Shown: in pieces, positions 1 through 7,588 of the stretch | Layout of the letters: every line of letters begins with the position of its first letter | Numbering within the stretch: the first letter of the stretch is position 1 | Source of the DNA: Fusobacteriaceae bacterium UBA2433 | GTDB lineage: Bacteria; Fusobacteriota; Fusobacteriia; Fusobacteriales; Fusobacteriaceae | Direction: 5' to 3' | NCBI GenBank assembly: GCA_002342785.1 | Contig: DDQV01000091.1 | Location: 1 to 45,184 of the forward strand | DNA length: 45,184 nt | The notes under the pieces: model-generated | The model's input: only the letters and a program-made list of their open reading frames with translations | Told to the model about the DNA's origin: nothing | The model's database searches: none | Made by a program: the position numbers and the translations under genes

Positions 1-18
1 CACTGTACACCTTAATCG
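1..18 (-). rRNA. 23S rRNA, first few bases of the 5' end (partial, off left edge)
   Basis: Read on the minus strand, the window ends in ATTAAGGTGTACAGTG. This resembles the conserved start of bacterial 23S rRNA (TAAG, then a GTACA-like core and GTG, normally followed by GATGCC). Only about 17 bases are visible, so the identification rests on this short match plus the strong promoter, boxA-like element and a processing-type hairpin (arms 24-30 and 34-40) immediately upstream. The rest of the gene would lie to the left of base 1. No 16S gene lies upstream, because pgk occupies that side. Confidence 0.55.
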
Positions 19-103
19 ATTATTTAAAACAATGTTTTAAACGACAATTGAGTTTTTAATTTACACTTTCTTTCTCTATTTAATTGCTAATGTCCTATTG
101 CTT

Positions 104-115
104 GCTTCAAAGATA
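104..115 (-). promoter_or_regulatory. boxA-like rRNA antitermination element
   Basis: The minus strand reads TATCTTTGAAGC, sharing the TCTTTGAA core with rRNA leader and spacer boxA elements. It lies shortly after the predicted start of the rRNA transcript, where NusB/S10-type antitermination elements are expected. The match is short and depends on the 23S call. Confidence 0.45.
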
Positions 116-129
116 TTTCTCTGATGCAC

Positions 130-165
130 AAGAAGAAGTATACCGTGTTTACAACTTTTCGTCAA
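130..165 (-). promoter_or_regulatory. Strong sigma-70 type promoter for the rRNA transcript
   Basis: On the minus strand, -35 TTGACG (160-165) and -10 TATACT (137-142) are separated by exactly 17 bases (143-159). An A/T-rich stretch resembling an UP element lies upstream (166-185). Transcription would start near base 130, giving a leader of about 110 bases before the 23S-like 5' end. This is one of the best promoter matches in the window, as expected of a stable RNA promoter. Confidence 0.75.
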
Positions 166-680
166 GTTTTTTTTATTTTTTTTAAAAGAATTAGTTCTTT
201 ATATAACTTTTGTAATATATTTTTTTTATTTCCTAATAATTAACTGATGTTTCTTGATCATAAAAACCTTAAAAAATAAGTTTAAAAAAAATAAAGTTAA
301 TGACATTTGAAAATTCATTTAATTTGTTTTTTATACCATTAGGATAAAATATCCTAATAAAAGAGTATGATACCATAGTAATATTTTTTAGATCTGTAGA
401 ATGAGCACATTTATTGAAATAATTAAAAAATAATAAATAAAAAAGATGATTTTTATATTATTACAAAAATCATCTTTTCTAATTTTCTTATATAATTAAC
501 TAATGTTTCGCAATCTTGAACATATTGAAAATACTAGGTTTATAATTCAAAATTCTTATTTTAAAGTAATATTTGCAATTTTTATACTAAAAACAAGAGT
601 TTTTATACTATTGTTAGTTAGTGTTTTTTCTATATCCTTAACTTTAAAAGAATTTATCCCCACAAAACATCAGTAATTAA
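166..680. other. Non-coding stretch between the 23S promoter and pgk
   Basis: No ORF with a ribosome binding site was found on either strand. The region holds the 441-478 hairpin (listed separately), an 8-bp inverted repeat with a 3-base spacer (TTAGGATA-AAA-TATCCTAA, 339-357) flanked by two ATACCAT copies (333-339 and 371-377), and a direct repeat of TTTTTATACTA at 579-589 and 600-610, which is 21 bp apart. None of these has an assigned function. Confidence 0.6.
441..478 (-). terminator. Intrinsic terminator, probably of gap-pgk
   Basis: A perfect 14-bp stem (441-454 with 465-478) closes a 10-base loop. On the minus strand it is followed by the T-rich stretch 421-440. It lies about 200 bases after the pgk stop. 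The stem is itself A/T-rich, so it could also work on the plus strand. Confidence 0.65.
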
Positions 681-1898
681 TTATTTATCGCATTTACAGT
701 TTCCACAGTGACTAGCTATAGAATCTATACCCGGTAAAACTTTACCTTCTAAATACTCAAGAGAAGCTCCTCCACCTGTAGAGATATGTGTAAACTTATC
801 AGCAAATCCTAAATTGATAGCAGCCGTTGCAGAATCTCCTCCACCTATTATAGTGATAGCACCATCTAAATTAGCTATAGCTTCACAAACTCCAATTGTT
901 CCTTTTGCAAAGTTAGACATCTCAAATACACCCATTGGTCCATTCCATACCACAGTCTTAGCTCCCACTAATGCAGATTTAAATATTTCTATCGATTTAG
1001 GTCCTATATCTAATCCCATTTCTCTTTCAGGAATCTCATTTACAGAAACAATTTGATGTCCTACATCATTTGAAAATTCTTTTGAAGTAATAGCATCAAC
1101 AGGTAATATTAATTTATCTCCTGCTAATTCCATTAATTCTTTTGCAAGGTCTAGTCTATCTTCTTCACATAATGACGTCCCAATATTTAACCCTTTTGCC
1201 TTTAAAAAAGTAAACATCATTCCTCCACCAATAATTATTTTATCAGCTTTTGGAATTAAATTTTTAATTACAGAAATTTTATCAGAAACTTTTGCTCCAC
1301 CTAAGATAGCTATTAATGGTTTTTGTGGTGAATCCACTACCCCACCAATAAACTTAATTTCTTTTTCCATTAAAAATCCTGCTGCCGATTCTTTTATATT
1401 AGAAGCAATTCCAACGTTTGAAGCATGTGCTCTATGAGCAGTTCCAAATGCATCATTTATAAAAACATCTCCTAAAGAAGCCCAATATTTTCCTAATTCA
1501 GGATCATTTTTAGATTCTTTCTTACCATCAATGTCTTCAAATCTAGTATTTTCAAACATCATGATTTCTCCATCTTTTAACTTTTCTACTGCATCCTCTA
1601 ATTTTGCACCTCTAGTTTCAGCTACAAACTTAACTTCTTTACCCAATAATTTAGACAATCTTACTGCTATTGGTGCCATTGATTTTCCAACTTTATCTTC
1701 TTCTGTCTTCACTCTTCCCAAATGAGAAAAGGCAATTACTTTTCCACCTTGTTCTAAAACATATTTAATTGTGTCAGTTGCTGCAACTATTCTGTTATCA
1801 TTTGTGATTTTCCCATCTTTCATAGGAACGTTAAAATCCACTCTCATTAACACTTTTTTTCCTTTCAAATTTAATTCATTTACTATTTTTTTTACCAT
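681..1898 (-). CDS. pgk: Phosphoglycerate kinase
   Basis: Cytoplasmic glycolytic enzyme that transfers the phosphate of 1,3-bisphosphoglycerate to ADP. The 405-residue protein has the usual single-chain length. Visible family marks are RVDFNVP (residues 19-25) in the N-terminal substrate domain, GGAKVSDK, the hinge-side NGPMGVFE motif and GGGDSATA of the nucleotide domain. The start is supported by GGAGGG just upstream. It lies downstream of gap on the same strand with a hairpin between them. Unusually, the extreme C-terminus carries a CxxCxC motif (Cys398, 401, 403), which I do not recognise as part of the family core. Confidence 0.97.
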   Translation of the reverse strand: MVKKIVNELNLKGKKVLMRVDFNVPMKDGKITNDNRIVAATDTIKYVLEQGGKVIAFSHLGRVKTEEDKVGKSMAPIAVRLSKLLGKEVKFVAETRGAKLEDAVEKLKDGEIMMFENTRFEDIDGKKESKNDPELGKYWASLGDVFINDAFGTAHRAHASNVGIASNIKESAAGFLMEKEIKFIGGVVDSPQKPLIAILGGAKVSDKISVIKNLIPKADKIIIGGGMMFTFLKAKGLNIGTSLCEEDRLDLAKELMELAGDKLILPVDAITSKEFSNDVGHQIVSVNEIPEREMGLDIGPKSIEIFKSALVGAKTVVWNGPMGVFEMSNFAKGTIGVCEAIANLDGAITIIGGGDSATAAINLGFADKFTHISTGGGASLEYLEGKVLPGIDSIASHCGNCKCDK

Positions 1899-1930
1899 TT
1901 TATTGATCCCTCCAAAATTAGTTTTATTTT

Positions 1931-1963
1931 AAAAAAATAGCGGAAACCAATGCTCCCGCTATT
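1931..1963 (-). terminator. Intrinsic terminator between gap and pgk
   Basis: On the minus strand AATAGCGG (1956-1963) pairs with CCGCTATT (1936-1943), followed by a run of seven T (1931-1937). It may be partly read through, or pgk may have a second promoter. A TTGCTC/TATAAT pair with 17-bp spacing (1998-2003 and 1975-1980, minus strand) overlaps the gap stop and would start upstream of the hairpin. Confidence 0.7.
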
Positions 1964-1983
1964 CTATTTATTCTATTATATAA

Positions 1984-3000
1984 TTACTTTGCTAATTGAG
2001 CAAACTTCTTACAAGTTCTAATTAATTGAGCTGTATAAGACATTTCATTATCATACCAAGTTAAGATTTTTACTAATTGCTTACCATCCACAGTCATTAC
2101 TTTTGTAGATTGAGCATCAAACCATGACCCAAATTTTATTCCGATACAATCAGAAGATACGATTGGCTCTTCAGTATATCCTAAAGTTTCATTTGATGCC
2201 GCTTTCATAGCTGCATTAATTTCTTCTACAGTTACAGTCTTTTCTAACTCTACTACTAAGTCAACACAAGATCCTGTAACAACTGGAACTCTCACTGCTC
2301 CCCCATCTAATTTACCTAATAATTCAGGTAGTACTTTTCCAACTGCTACTGCTGCTCCAGTTGAAGTGGGTACCATATTAGCTGCTCCAGCTCTTCCTCT
2401 TCTTGCATTGATATCTTTAGGATGAGGTGCATCTAAAATATTTTGGTCATTCGTATATGCATGGATAGTAGTCATGAATCCTTTTACTAATCCAAATTCT
2501 TTATTTAATACATTTACAACTGGCGCTAAACAGTTAGTTGTACAAGAAGCTCCAGAGATAATAGTTTCTTCTCCTGTTAATATTTCATCATTTACGTTGA
2601 ACACAATAGTCTTCATATCTCCTGCTGCTGGTGCAGAGATAACTACTTTTTTAGCTCCTGCATCTATATGTGCTTGAGATTTTTCTTTTGATACATAGAA
2701 TCCAGTACATTCTAATACTACATCTACATCTAACTCTTTCCAAGGTAAGTCTGCTGCGTTTCTTTCAGAGTATATTTTAATTTCTTTTCCATCTACTAAA
2801 ATTCCATTTTCTGTAGCTTCAATTGAATCCATTTTGAATCTTCCTTGAGCTGTATCAAACTTCAATAAATAAGCTAGAGTTCTAGGGTCTGTTAAGTCGT
2901 TTATTGCTACTACTTCAAATTCTGGATTATCTGCCATTAATCTGAATGCTAATCTTCCAATTCTACCAAATCCATTTATCGCTATCTTTACTGCTGCCAT
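1984..3000 (-). CDS. gap: Glyceraldehyde-3-phosphate dehydrogenase (type I)
   Basis: Oxidises and phosphorylates glyceraldehyde-3-phosphate to 1,3-bisphosphoglycerate with NAD in glycolysis. The 338-residue length is typical. The N-terminal Rossmann motif INGFGRIGR spans residues 8-16, and the catalytic SGASCTTNC segment places the nucleophile at Cys153. The C-terminal WYDNEMSY motif is present. A GGAGG ribosome binding site precedes the ATG and a clear promoter lies upstream at 3039-3068. It is followed on the same strand by pgk, the usual glycolytic pairing. Confidence 0.98.
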   Translation of the reverse strand: MAAVKIAINGFGRIGRLAFRLMADNPEFEVVAINDLTDPRTLAYLLKFDTAQGRFKMDSIEATENGILVDGKEIKIYSERNAADLPWKELDVDVVLECTGFYVSKEKSQAHIDAGAKKVVISAPAAGDMKTIVFNVNDEILTGEETIISGASCTTNCLAPVVNVLNKEFGLVKGFMTTIHAYTNDQNILDAPHPKDINARRGRAGAANMVPTSTGAAVAVGKVLPELLGKLDGGAVRVPVVTGSCVDLVVELEKTVTVEEINAAMKAASNETLGYTEEPIVSSDCIGIKFGSWFDAQSTKVMTVDGKQLVKILTWYDNEMSYTAQLIRTCKKFAQLAK

Positions 3001-3038
3001 AATTTTATTCCTCCTGAAATTTTTTATTTTACACTATA

Positions 3039-3068
3039 AATATATCCTAAATTTCTAGGCTTTGTCAA
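3039..3068 (-). promoter_or_regulatory. Promoter of gap
   Basis: On the minus strand, -35 TTGACA (3063-3068) and -10 TATATT (3039-3044) have an 18-base spacer, 39 bp upstream of the gap ATG. The perfect -35 suggests strong constitutive expression, which fits a glycolytic gene. Confidence 0.7.
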
Positions 3069-3110
3069 CTGAATACGAGTATTAAATTTACAACAATTTT
3101 TGATCTATTT

Positions 3111-3995
3111 TTACTCTATCTTCTCTCCTTTTATAATTGTCATCATATCATTAGGTAAAGTCGTTGTCACAATTTCCTCTTTTCCTGTATCTGGATTGGT
3201 AAAGATTAATTTATAAGCATGTAGAAGTTGTCTTTTAGCACTATTAACCGTTCCTCCATAGAGTTCATCCCCTAATATTGGATGCCCTATCGATGATAAA
3301 TGCACTCTTATTTGATGAGTCCTTCCTGTAAATAATTCTACCTCTAGAAGGGTTAAGTTTTGATCATACATTTTCTTTAAAACTTTTACTCCTGTTTTTG
3401 CAATTTGACCTCCTTCCTCTGTTAAAAGTAATTCTCTTTTCAATGATTCCCCTATACGACCAATTGATTTTTCTATAACAAATTCATCTTTTTCAATGAT
3501 TCCTTCAACTATTGTCTGATAATATTTTTTTACAATTGACTTTTCTTTATTCTGTAAAAATGCTTGGGAAAAACCATTTTTAGTCACTACTATTATTCCA
3601 GATGTATTCATATCTAATCTATTATAAAATCTAGGAACTGTAATTTCTCCTGTTTTTTCTTTCATATAATGTACTATCCCATGAGCTAGAGTTTTATCTA
3701 CTTTCTTTTTGGTGGGATGAACTATTAAATATGGCATCTTATTTAGTATAATAAGATTTTTATCCTCATATACTATATCCAAATCCATTTGAATAGGCTC
3801 AATATTTGTTCCTTTGTTATGCTCTTTTACTAATAATCTATTTAGTTTTCTTACTTTCTTATTAGGTTTAACTTTTTTTCCATTTAAGAAAATATCAATT
3901 TTCCTCATACTTCTACTAGAATAACCCAAAACTTCCTTTAAATAATCTCCAACTTTATATCCATGATATTCGGGCTCAATTATATATTTTTTCAT
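3111..3995 (-). CDS. RluA-family pseudouridine synthase (RluD-like)
   Basis: Isomerises uridine to pseudouridine in structured RNA, probably 23S rRNA. The 294-residue protein has an N-terminal S4-like RNA-binding segment (about residues 13-65) and a catalytic domain. The signature NRLDMNTSG gives the catalytic Asp at residue 128, and the later GRTHQIRVHL motif is intact. GGAG lies 5 bases before the ATG. The family is certain, but the modified position (RluD, RluC or other) cannot be read from sequence alone. It appears to be a single-gene unit, with an extended -10 (TGTTACAAT) just upstream near 4043-4051. Confidence 0.92.
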   Translation of the reverse strand: MKKYIIEPEYHGYKVGDYLKEVLGYSSRSMRKIDIFLNGKKVKPNKKVRKLNRLLVKEHNKGTNIEPIQMDLDIVYEDKNLIILNKMPYLIVHPTKKKVDKTLAHGIVHYMKEKTGEITVPRFYNRLDMNTSGIIVVTKNGFSQAFLQNKEKSIVKKYYQTIVEGIIEKDEFVIEKSIGRIGESLKRELLLTEEGGQIAKTGVKVLKKMYDQNLTLLEVELFTGRTHQIRVHLSSIGHPILGDELYGGTVNSAKRQLLHAYKLIFTNPDTGKEEIVTTTLPNDMMTIIKGEKIE

Positions 3996-4333
3996 TTTTC
4001 TCCTTCTCTATACTTTAATTAATTATTATACTTCTATCTATTGTAACATAATAATAGAAAAAGTTGTGTCCAACTATTTATATGTGGTCTCTAAAAAAAC
4101 TGAATTCAAACTCGTAATTGATAAATTATAATAATATTAATTTAACATTAGAAAATATATTTAGAATAAAATATAAAAATATTCTATACCATTCCAAAGT
4201 GTAGAAAATCAGATTTGATTTTTCTTAATTAAAGAATACTTGAAAAATCAAAAAGACTGTAGAACCTTTTATCTCCAATCTGAGAAACTTTAATTATAAT
4301 TTCTTTTTATGATTTAAAAAAATCAGTAAATTT
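3996..4333. other. Intergenic region between rluA-like gene and D,D-carboxypeptidase gene
   Basis: This stretch of 338 bases is very A/T-rich with no supportable gene. A 10-bp inverted repeat (TTGATTTTTC at 4215-4224, GAAAAATCAA at 4242-4251) may be a weak terminator for the carboxypeptidase gene, which ends at 4334. The promoter of the pseudouridine synthase gene probably lies at the low end. I see nothing else. Confidence 0.5.
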
Positions 4334-5428
4334 TTAATTAAATATTTTTTGAAAAAAACTAATTTTTTTAATAGAATGTTGAATTTTTAAATCATTTTTT
4401 AGATATATTTTATCGTCGATTAAAATTCTATATTCACCCACTTTTGTCCCTATTTCTATTGGAGCTTCTAAGTTTTCTTTCATTATTATTTTTTTTTCTA
4501 TTTTCATATTTTTAGGCATTAATTTTATAAAATCTTTTTCCGCATAAAAATTAATCTTTGATACTAAACTACCTTTAACTTTTAATTCTCCTAATTTTTC
4601 TCCACAAATTAAAAGATTTCTATAATCATAATTATTATAGAATTGATTTAAATCTTCCAAAACTATTTTATCTCGTGTTTGCTCATCAGGTGAACCAAAT
4701 ATAATTTCTATCACATTTAAATTCTTTTTTTTCGACACTATAGATATATTATATCCTGCTAAACTATGGTGACCAGTTTTCATACCGTAAATCCCATCTA
4801 TTCCTAGTAATTTATTTCTATTTTTAAATTTTTGTTGCCCATTTTTTATTTTAGCGTCCTTCATAGATGCTATTTTCATATAATCATCATTTTTCAATAA
4901 TTCAATTGATAATTTATAAATATCTTTTACTGTAGAAACGTCCATTTTAGTTCCTGTCATATAGGGAGGCAAACCTGTTGAAGTATAGTAATTAGTATTC
5001 ATCATTCCTAATAATTTTGCTTTTTCATTCATTCTTTTTGTAAACTTGTTTAAATCACCATTCCCTATATAATAAGCCAAAGAATATGCAGCATTATTTG
5101 CTGAATAGATTGCTGTAGCTTTAAGAAGGTCTCTTACACTTAGCTTCTCTTCTTTAGCCATCCATATTCTACTCCCTTTAATCTTTTTTTCATCTTTCGG
5201 AATATTTACTATATTATTCATAGATATTTCTTCATTAAATATAGCATCATAAGTTATTAATATTGTCATCATTTTTGTAATTGAAGCTAACGGATAAATT
5301 TTATCTCCATTTATACAACTTATTATTTTACCATCTGTTGTTCCCAATAATTTTGCTACTAATTTTTCTTTTTGTCCAAAACTTAATGTACTTATAATTA
5401 AATAGATTACTATAATGATTTTTTTCAT
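4334..5428 (-). CDS. D-alanyl-D-alanine carboxypeptidase (serine peptidase S11, PBP5/DacF type)
   Basis: Trims the terminal D-Ala of peptidoglycan stem peptides outside the cytoplasmic membrane. An N-terminal signal peptide covers about residues 1-18 (hydrophobic, ending SFG-Q). All three penicillin-binding motifs are present: SITK (Ser49, Lys52), SAN (Ser109-Asn111) and KTG (217-219). After the catalytic domain comes the typical beta-rich C-terminal domain (about 260-350). The C-terminal amphipathic membrane anchor of PBP5 is not obvious, though the last residues (KISFFQKIF) could serve. Transcribed alone from an extended -10 promoter. Confidence 0.93.
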   Translation of the reverse strand: MKKIIIVIYLIISTLSFGQKEKLVAKLLGTTDGKIISCINGDKIYPLASITKMMTILITYDAIFNEEISMNNIVNIPKDEKKIKGSRIWMAKEEKLSVRDLLKATAIYSANNAAYSLAYYIGNGDLNKFTKRMNEKAKLLGMMNTNYYTSTGLPPYMTGTKMDVSTVKDIYKLSIELLKNDDYMKIASMKDAKIKNGQQKFKNRNKLLGIDGIYGMKTGHHSLAGYNISIVSKKKNLNVIEIIFGSPDEQTRDKIVLEDLNQFYNNYDYRNLLICGEKLGELKVKGSLVSKINFYAEKDFIKLMPKNMKIEKKIIMKENLEAPIEIGTKVGEYRILIDDKIYLKNDLKIQHSIKKISFFQKIFN

Positions 5429-5487
5429 TTTATTTTTTCACCCTTTTTTCTTGAAAATTCACCAAAAATATAATTTTAGATTAAAAT

Positions 5488-5496
5488 ATTATAACA
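5488..5496 (-). promoter_or_regulatory. Extended -10 promoter of the carboxypeptidase gene
   Basis: The minus strand reads TGTTATAAT (5496 to 5488), an extended -10 element 60 bp upstream of the ATG. No good -35 is present; its position falls in the terminator hairpin of the upstream iscU gene. Confidence 0.5.
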
Positions 5497-5500
5497 TATA

Positions 5501-5540
5501 TCATTCAAAAAGGGATAGTTTCCTATCCCTTTTTGAATGA
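5501..5540 (-). terminator. Intrinsic terminator of iscU
   Basis: A perfect 18-bp inverted repeat (5501-5518 with 5523-5540) has a 4-base loop and directly abuts the iscU stop codon. On the minus strand the inner stem AGGGATAG/CTATCCCT is followed by TTTTT, giving a standard terminator core. The outer A/T stem makes it symmetric, so it could also block plus-strand transcription. Confidence 0.85.
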
Positions 5541-5939
5541 TTATTTTTTAGATAAATAATTTTCTATTGCCGCCTTTATAGCTTCTTCAGCCAGTACTGA
5601 ACAATGTACTTTCGCTGCTGGTAAACCATCCAAAGCTTCTACAACAGCTTTGTTAGTTACTTGTAATGCTTCTTCTACAGTTTTATTTAATATCATTTCT
5701 GTAGTGACTGATGATGAGGCAATAGCCGAAGCACATCCAAATGTTCTAAACTTTACATCCTTAATTATTTCATCTTCTATTTTTAAAAAGATTTCCATCA
5801 TATCTCCACAAGATGGGCTTCCTATTTTTCCATATCCATCAGGGTTTTCAATTACTCCAACATTTCTAGGATTCATAAAATGATCCATTACTTTTTTGGT
5901 ATACATTAAATTATCCATTATTTCATCTGTAGATTTCAT
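5541..5939 (-). CDS. iscU: Iron-sulfur cluster assembly scaffold protein IscU/NifU N-terminal type
   Basis: Scaffold on which [Fe-S] clusters are built before transfer to apo-proteins. At 132 residues it is the normal size for a stand-alone IscU. The three cluster ligand cysteines are present: Cys44 in SPSCGDMM (with the conserved Asp46), Cys69 in TFGCASAIASS, and Cys113 in KVHCSVL. It begins 11 residues earlier than the usual MxYxxxVxDHF start, but the upstream ATG has GGAGAG at a good distance and the internal Met12 has none. No cysteine desulfurase (iscS/nifS) is adjacent, which is unusual. The promoter overlaps a large inverted repeat. Confidence 0.95.
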   Translation of the reverse strand: MKSTDEIMDNLMYTKKVMDHFMNPRNVGVIENPDGYGKIGSPSCGDMMEIFLKIEDEIIKDVKFRTFGCASAIASSSVTTEMILNKTVEEALQVTNKAVVEALDGLPAAKVHCSVLAEEAIKAAIENYLSKK

Positions 5940-5974
5940 TTACTCTCACTCTCCATAAAATATTTATATTAAAA

Positions 5975-6042
5975 GTGCATATGCACACATTAATATAGTT
6001 GTTTATTTAAATTTTGTCAATAAAATTTAAATAAACAACTAT
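5975..6042. repeat. Inverted repeats overlapping the iscU promoter (candidate operators)
   Basis: Two separate symmetric elements. The first is a perfect palindrome, GTGCATATGCAC (5975-5986), at the predicted transcription start. The second is a perfect 21-bp inverted repeat (5995-6015 and 6022-6042) with a 6-base centre; its low arm overlaps the -10 and spacer and its centre overlaps the -35. No U-run follows the large repeat on the minus strand in the right place, so operator function is likelier than termination. The regulator is unknown. Confidence 0.6.
5992..6020 (-). promoter_or_regulatory. Promoter of iscU
   Basis: On the minus strand, -35 TTGACA (6015-6020) and -10 TATATT (5992-5997) have a 17-base spacer (5998-6014). 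Transcription would start near 5985. The spacer and -10 coincide with one arm of a 21-bp inverted repeat, and the start site falls in a 12-bp palindrome, so the promoter is probably regulated. Confidence 0.75.
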
Positions 6043-6080
6043 AAATTAAATGTAAGATTTTAATATATGGAGATTAAAAA

Positions 6081-6134
6081 AATTATAAAAAACTGTAAAT
6101 AAAGACTTATTTTTTAGAGTCTAATTCACAGTTT
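6081..6134 (-). terminator. Intrinsic terminator after the phosphatidyltransferase gene
   Basis: On the minus strand AAACTGT (6128-6134) pairs with ACAGTTT (6090-6096), with an inner AGACT/AGTCT stem (imperfect between), followed by a T-rich tail reaching 6075. It closes the four-gene transporter operon, whose last stop is at 6156. Confidence 0.65.
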
Positions 6135-6155
6135 ATATGATATAAAGATATTTTT

Positions 6156-6737
6156 TTATTTCAATATTTTTTTCGCTTCTATCATCCTTTGACCAGCAGT
6201 AATAATTATTATTAAGATAAAAATTATTAATATTATCTTTATATATTGTGGAAATAAAATCATTCCTGTAAAAAAAATAAAACCTTCAGTTCTTTCTGCT
6301 AAACCTGCTTGATAGTAAAAAGATTTCTCACTTACTTTTGAAGAGAGAGTTCCTACAGTTAAAAATATAGTCATACTGATTATAATACTAGATGTAAGAA
6401 GAAGAAATAATAAATTATTTTCTGGATATTTTATAGCTAGGATTAGAATCATTCCAATTTCTACTATTCTGTCGAAGGTTATATCCATAAGTCCTCCAAA
6501 AAGATTAGACCCTTTTAATCTAGCAATAGTTCCATCTACAGCATCTAAAAGTCCTGATACCCATAAAAAAAATATTCCTACCAATGGATAACCTAAATAT
6601 ATAGAAAGTGGAACACAGAGTCCTAATACAAAAGCTATAATTGTTACTTGATTAGCACTAAGTCCTATCTTTATAAAAATATCAGCTAAAACTTTAATTA
6701 GTGGTTGTACATATTTTCTTCCATGTGTATCTAACAT
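6156..6737 (-). CDS. CDP-alcohol phosphatidyltransferase family membrane protein (YnjF-like)
   Basis: Integral membrane enzyme of the family that transfers a phosphatidyl group from CDP-diacylglycerol to an alcohol. The catalytic motif is intact: Asp65, Asp68-Gly69, Ala72-Arg73, Gly81, Asp85, Asp89. Several hydrophobic segments follow (about 95-125 and 155-185). At 193 residues it is PgsA-sized. It is the last gene of an operon with a YnjB-like binding protein and two permeases. In E. coli the same family member (ynjF) closes the ynjABCDEF operon, so YnjF is the closest contextual match. The acceptor alcohol is unknown; it could alternatively be the housekeeping PgsA. Confidence 0.85.
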   Translation of the reverse strand: MLDTHGRKYVQPLIKVLADIFIKIGLSANQVTIIAFVLGLCVPLSIYLGYPLVGIFFLWVSGLLDAVDGTIARLKGSNLFGGLMDITFDRIVEIGMILILAIKYPENNLLFLLLTSSIIISMTIFLTVGTLSSKVSEKSFYYQAGLAERTEGFIFFTGMILFPQYIKIILIIFILIIIITAGQRMIEAKKILK

Positions 6738-6809
6738 CTTTTTTTCCCTCCACCTCTTATGATAAGATCATCATAGAGAATATTTATTATTTGTTTTTAT
6801 TAATTTTTT

Positions 6810-7574
6810 TTATCTTACCTTTGTAATTTTTTTCAAAATATATTTTATTCCTAATTCAAATAATAAAATTCCAACTATATTAAATAAAATAAATATGATG
6901 GCATAGACCGATCCTATTATCTTATCTCCATTACTTAAGTATGGAAACATGAGAATTGGAAGGGTAATGATCTCTCCCCCTCCTATGAGAAGGGTCAAAA
7001 TATATTCTGATAGAGATATCAATATTGAAATTGTTGATCCAATTAAAATTCCAGGAATTATTATAGGTAGTATAATATATCTATACATCTGAAAATTTGA
7101 GACACCATCGATGAGAGCTGATTCTTCGAGACTTTGAGGAAATCCTTTAAAGCTTCCATAAAGACTTAGTAGTACATAGGGAAAACTAGGGATTATATTT
7201 ACTAAAATTACTCCTAATAAACTATCTGTCAATCCATAGATTATCATGTTTCGATGGATTCCTAGAACTGAAGATAGAGATGGGATTATTAATGGAGTAA
7301 ATAAAATTATCATATAAAATTTTTTTAATTTGCTTTTTTTTCTAAATAAAAATCTAGCTGCAGGTATAGCTAGAAATAAATTGATTAAAGCTACTGAATA
7401 AGCAATAAATAAATTATAACCCATTCCAATCCATGTAGATCTACTTTTTAATATGTATCTATATCCATCTAAGGAATAATTAATAGGTAAAATTTCTCCA
7501 AAATTCCACCCATTAGATATAGAAGCTAAAATTAAGGGAATAAATGGAAATAAAATTATTAATATAAATATCAA
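6810..7574 (-). CDS. ABC transporter permease, second subunit (YnjC C-terminal half-like)
   Basis: Binding-protein-dependent transport permease with about six membrane segments and an EAA-type cytoplasmic loop (SALIDGVSNFQMYRYIILP, roughly residues 153-171) for docking the ATPase. The frame opens at a TTG (7574), whose ribosome binding site is poor. The frame stays open upstream through the end of the preceding gene and AGGAGA lies there, so the true start may be a few codons earlier at a non-canonical codon. Together with the preceding gene it makes the two halves that E. coli YnjC carries in one chain. Confidence 0.82.
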   Translation of the reverse strand: MIFILIILFPFIPLILASISNGWNFGEILPINYSLDGYRYILKSRSTWIGMGYNLFIAYSVALINLFLAIPAARFLFRKKSKLKKFYMIILFTPLIIPSLSSVLGIHRNMIIYGLTDSLLGVILVNIIPSFPYVLLSLYGSFKGFPQSLEESALIDGVSNFQMYRYIILPIIIPGILIGSTISILISLSEYILTLLIGGGEIITLPILMFPYLSNGDKIIGSVYAIIFILFNIVGILLFELGIKYILKKITKVR

Positions 7575-7588
7575 TCCTGCTATTATAA

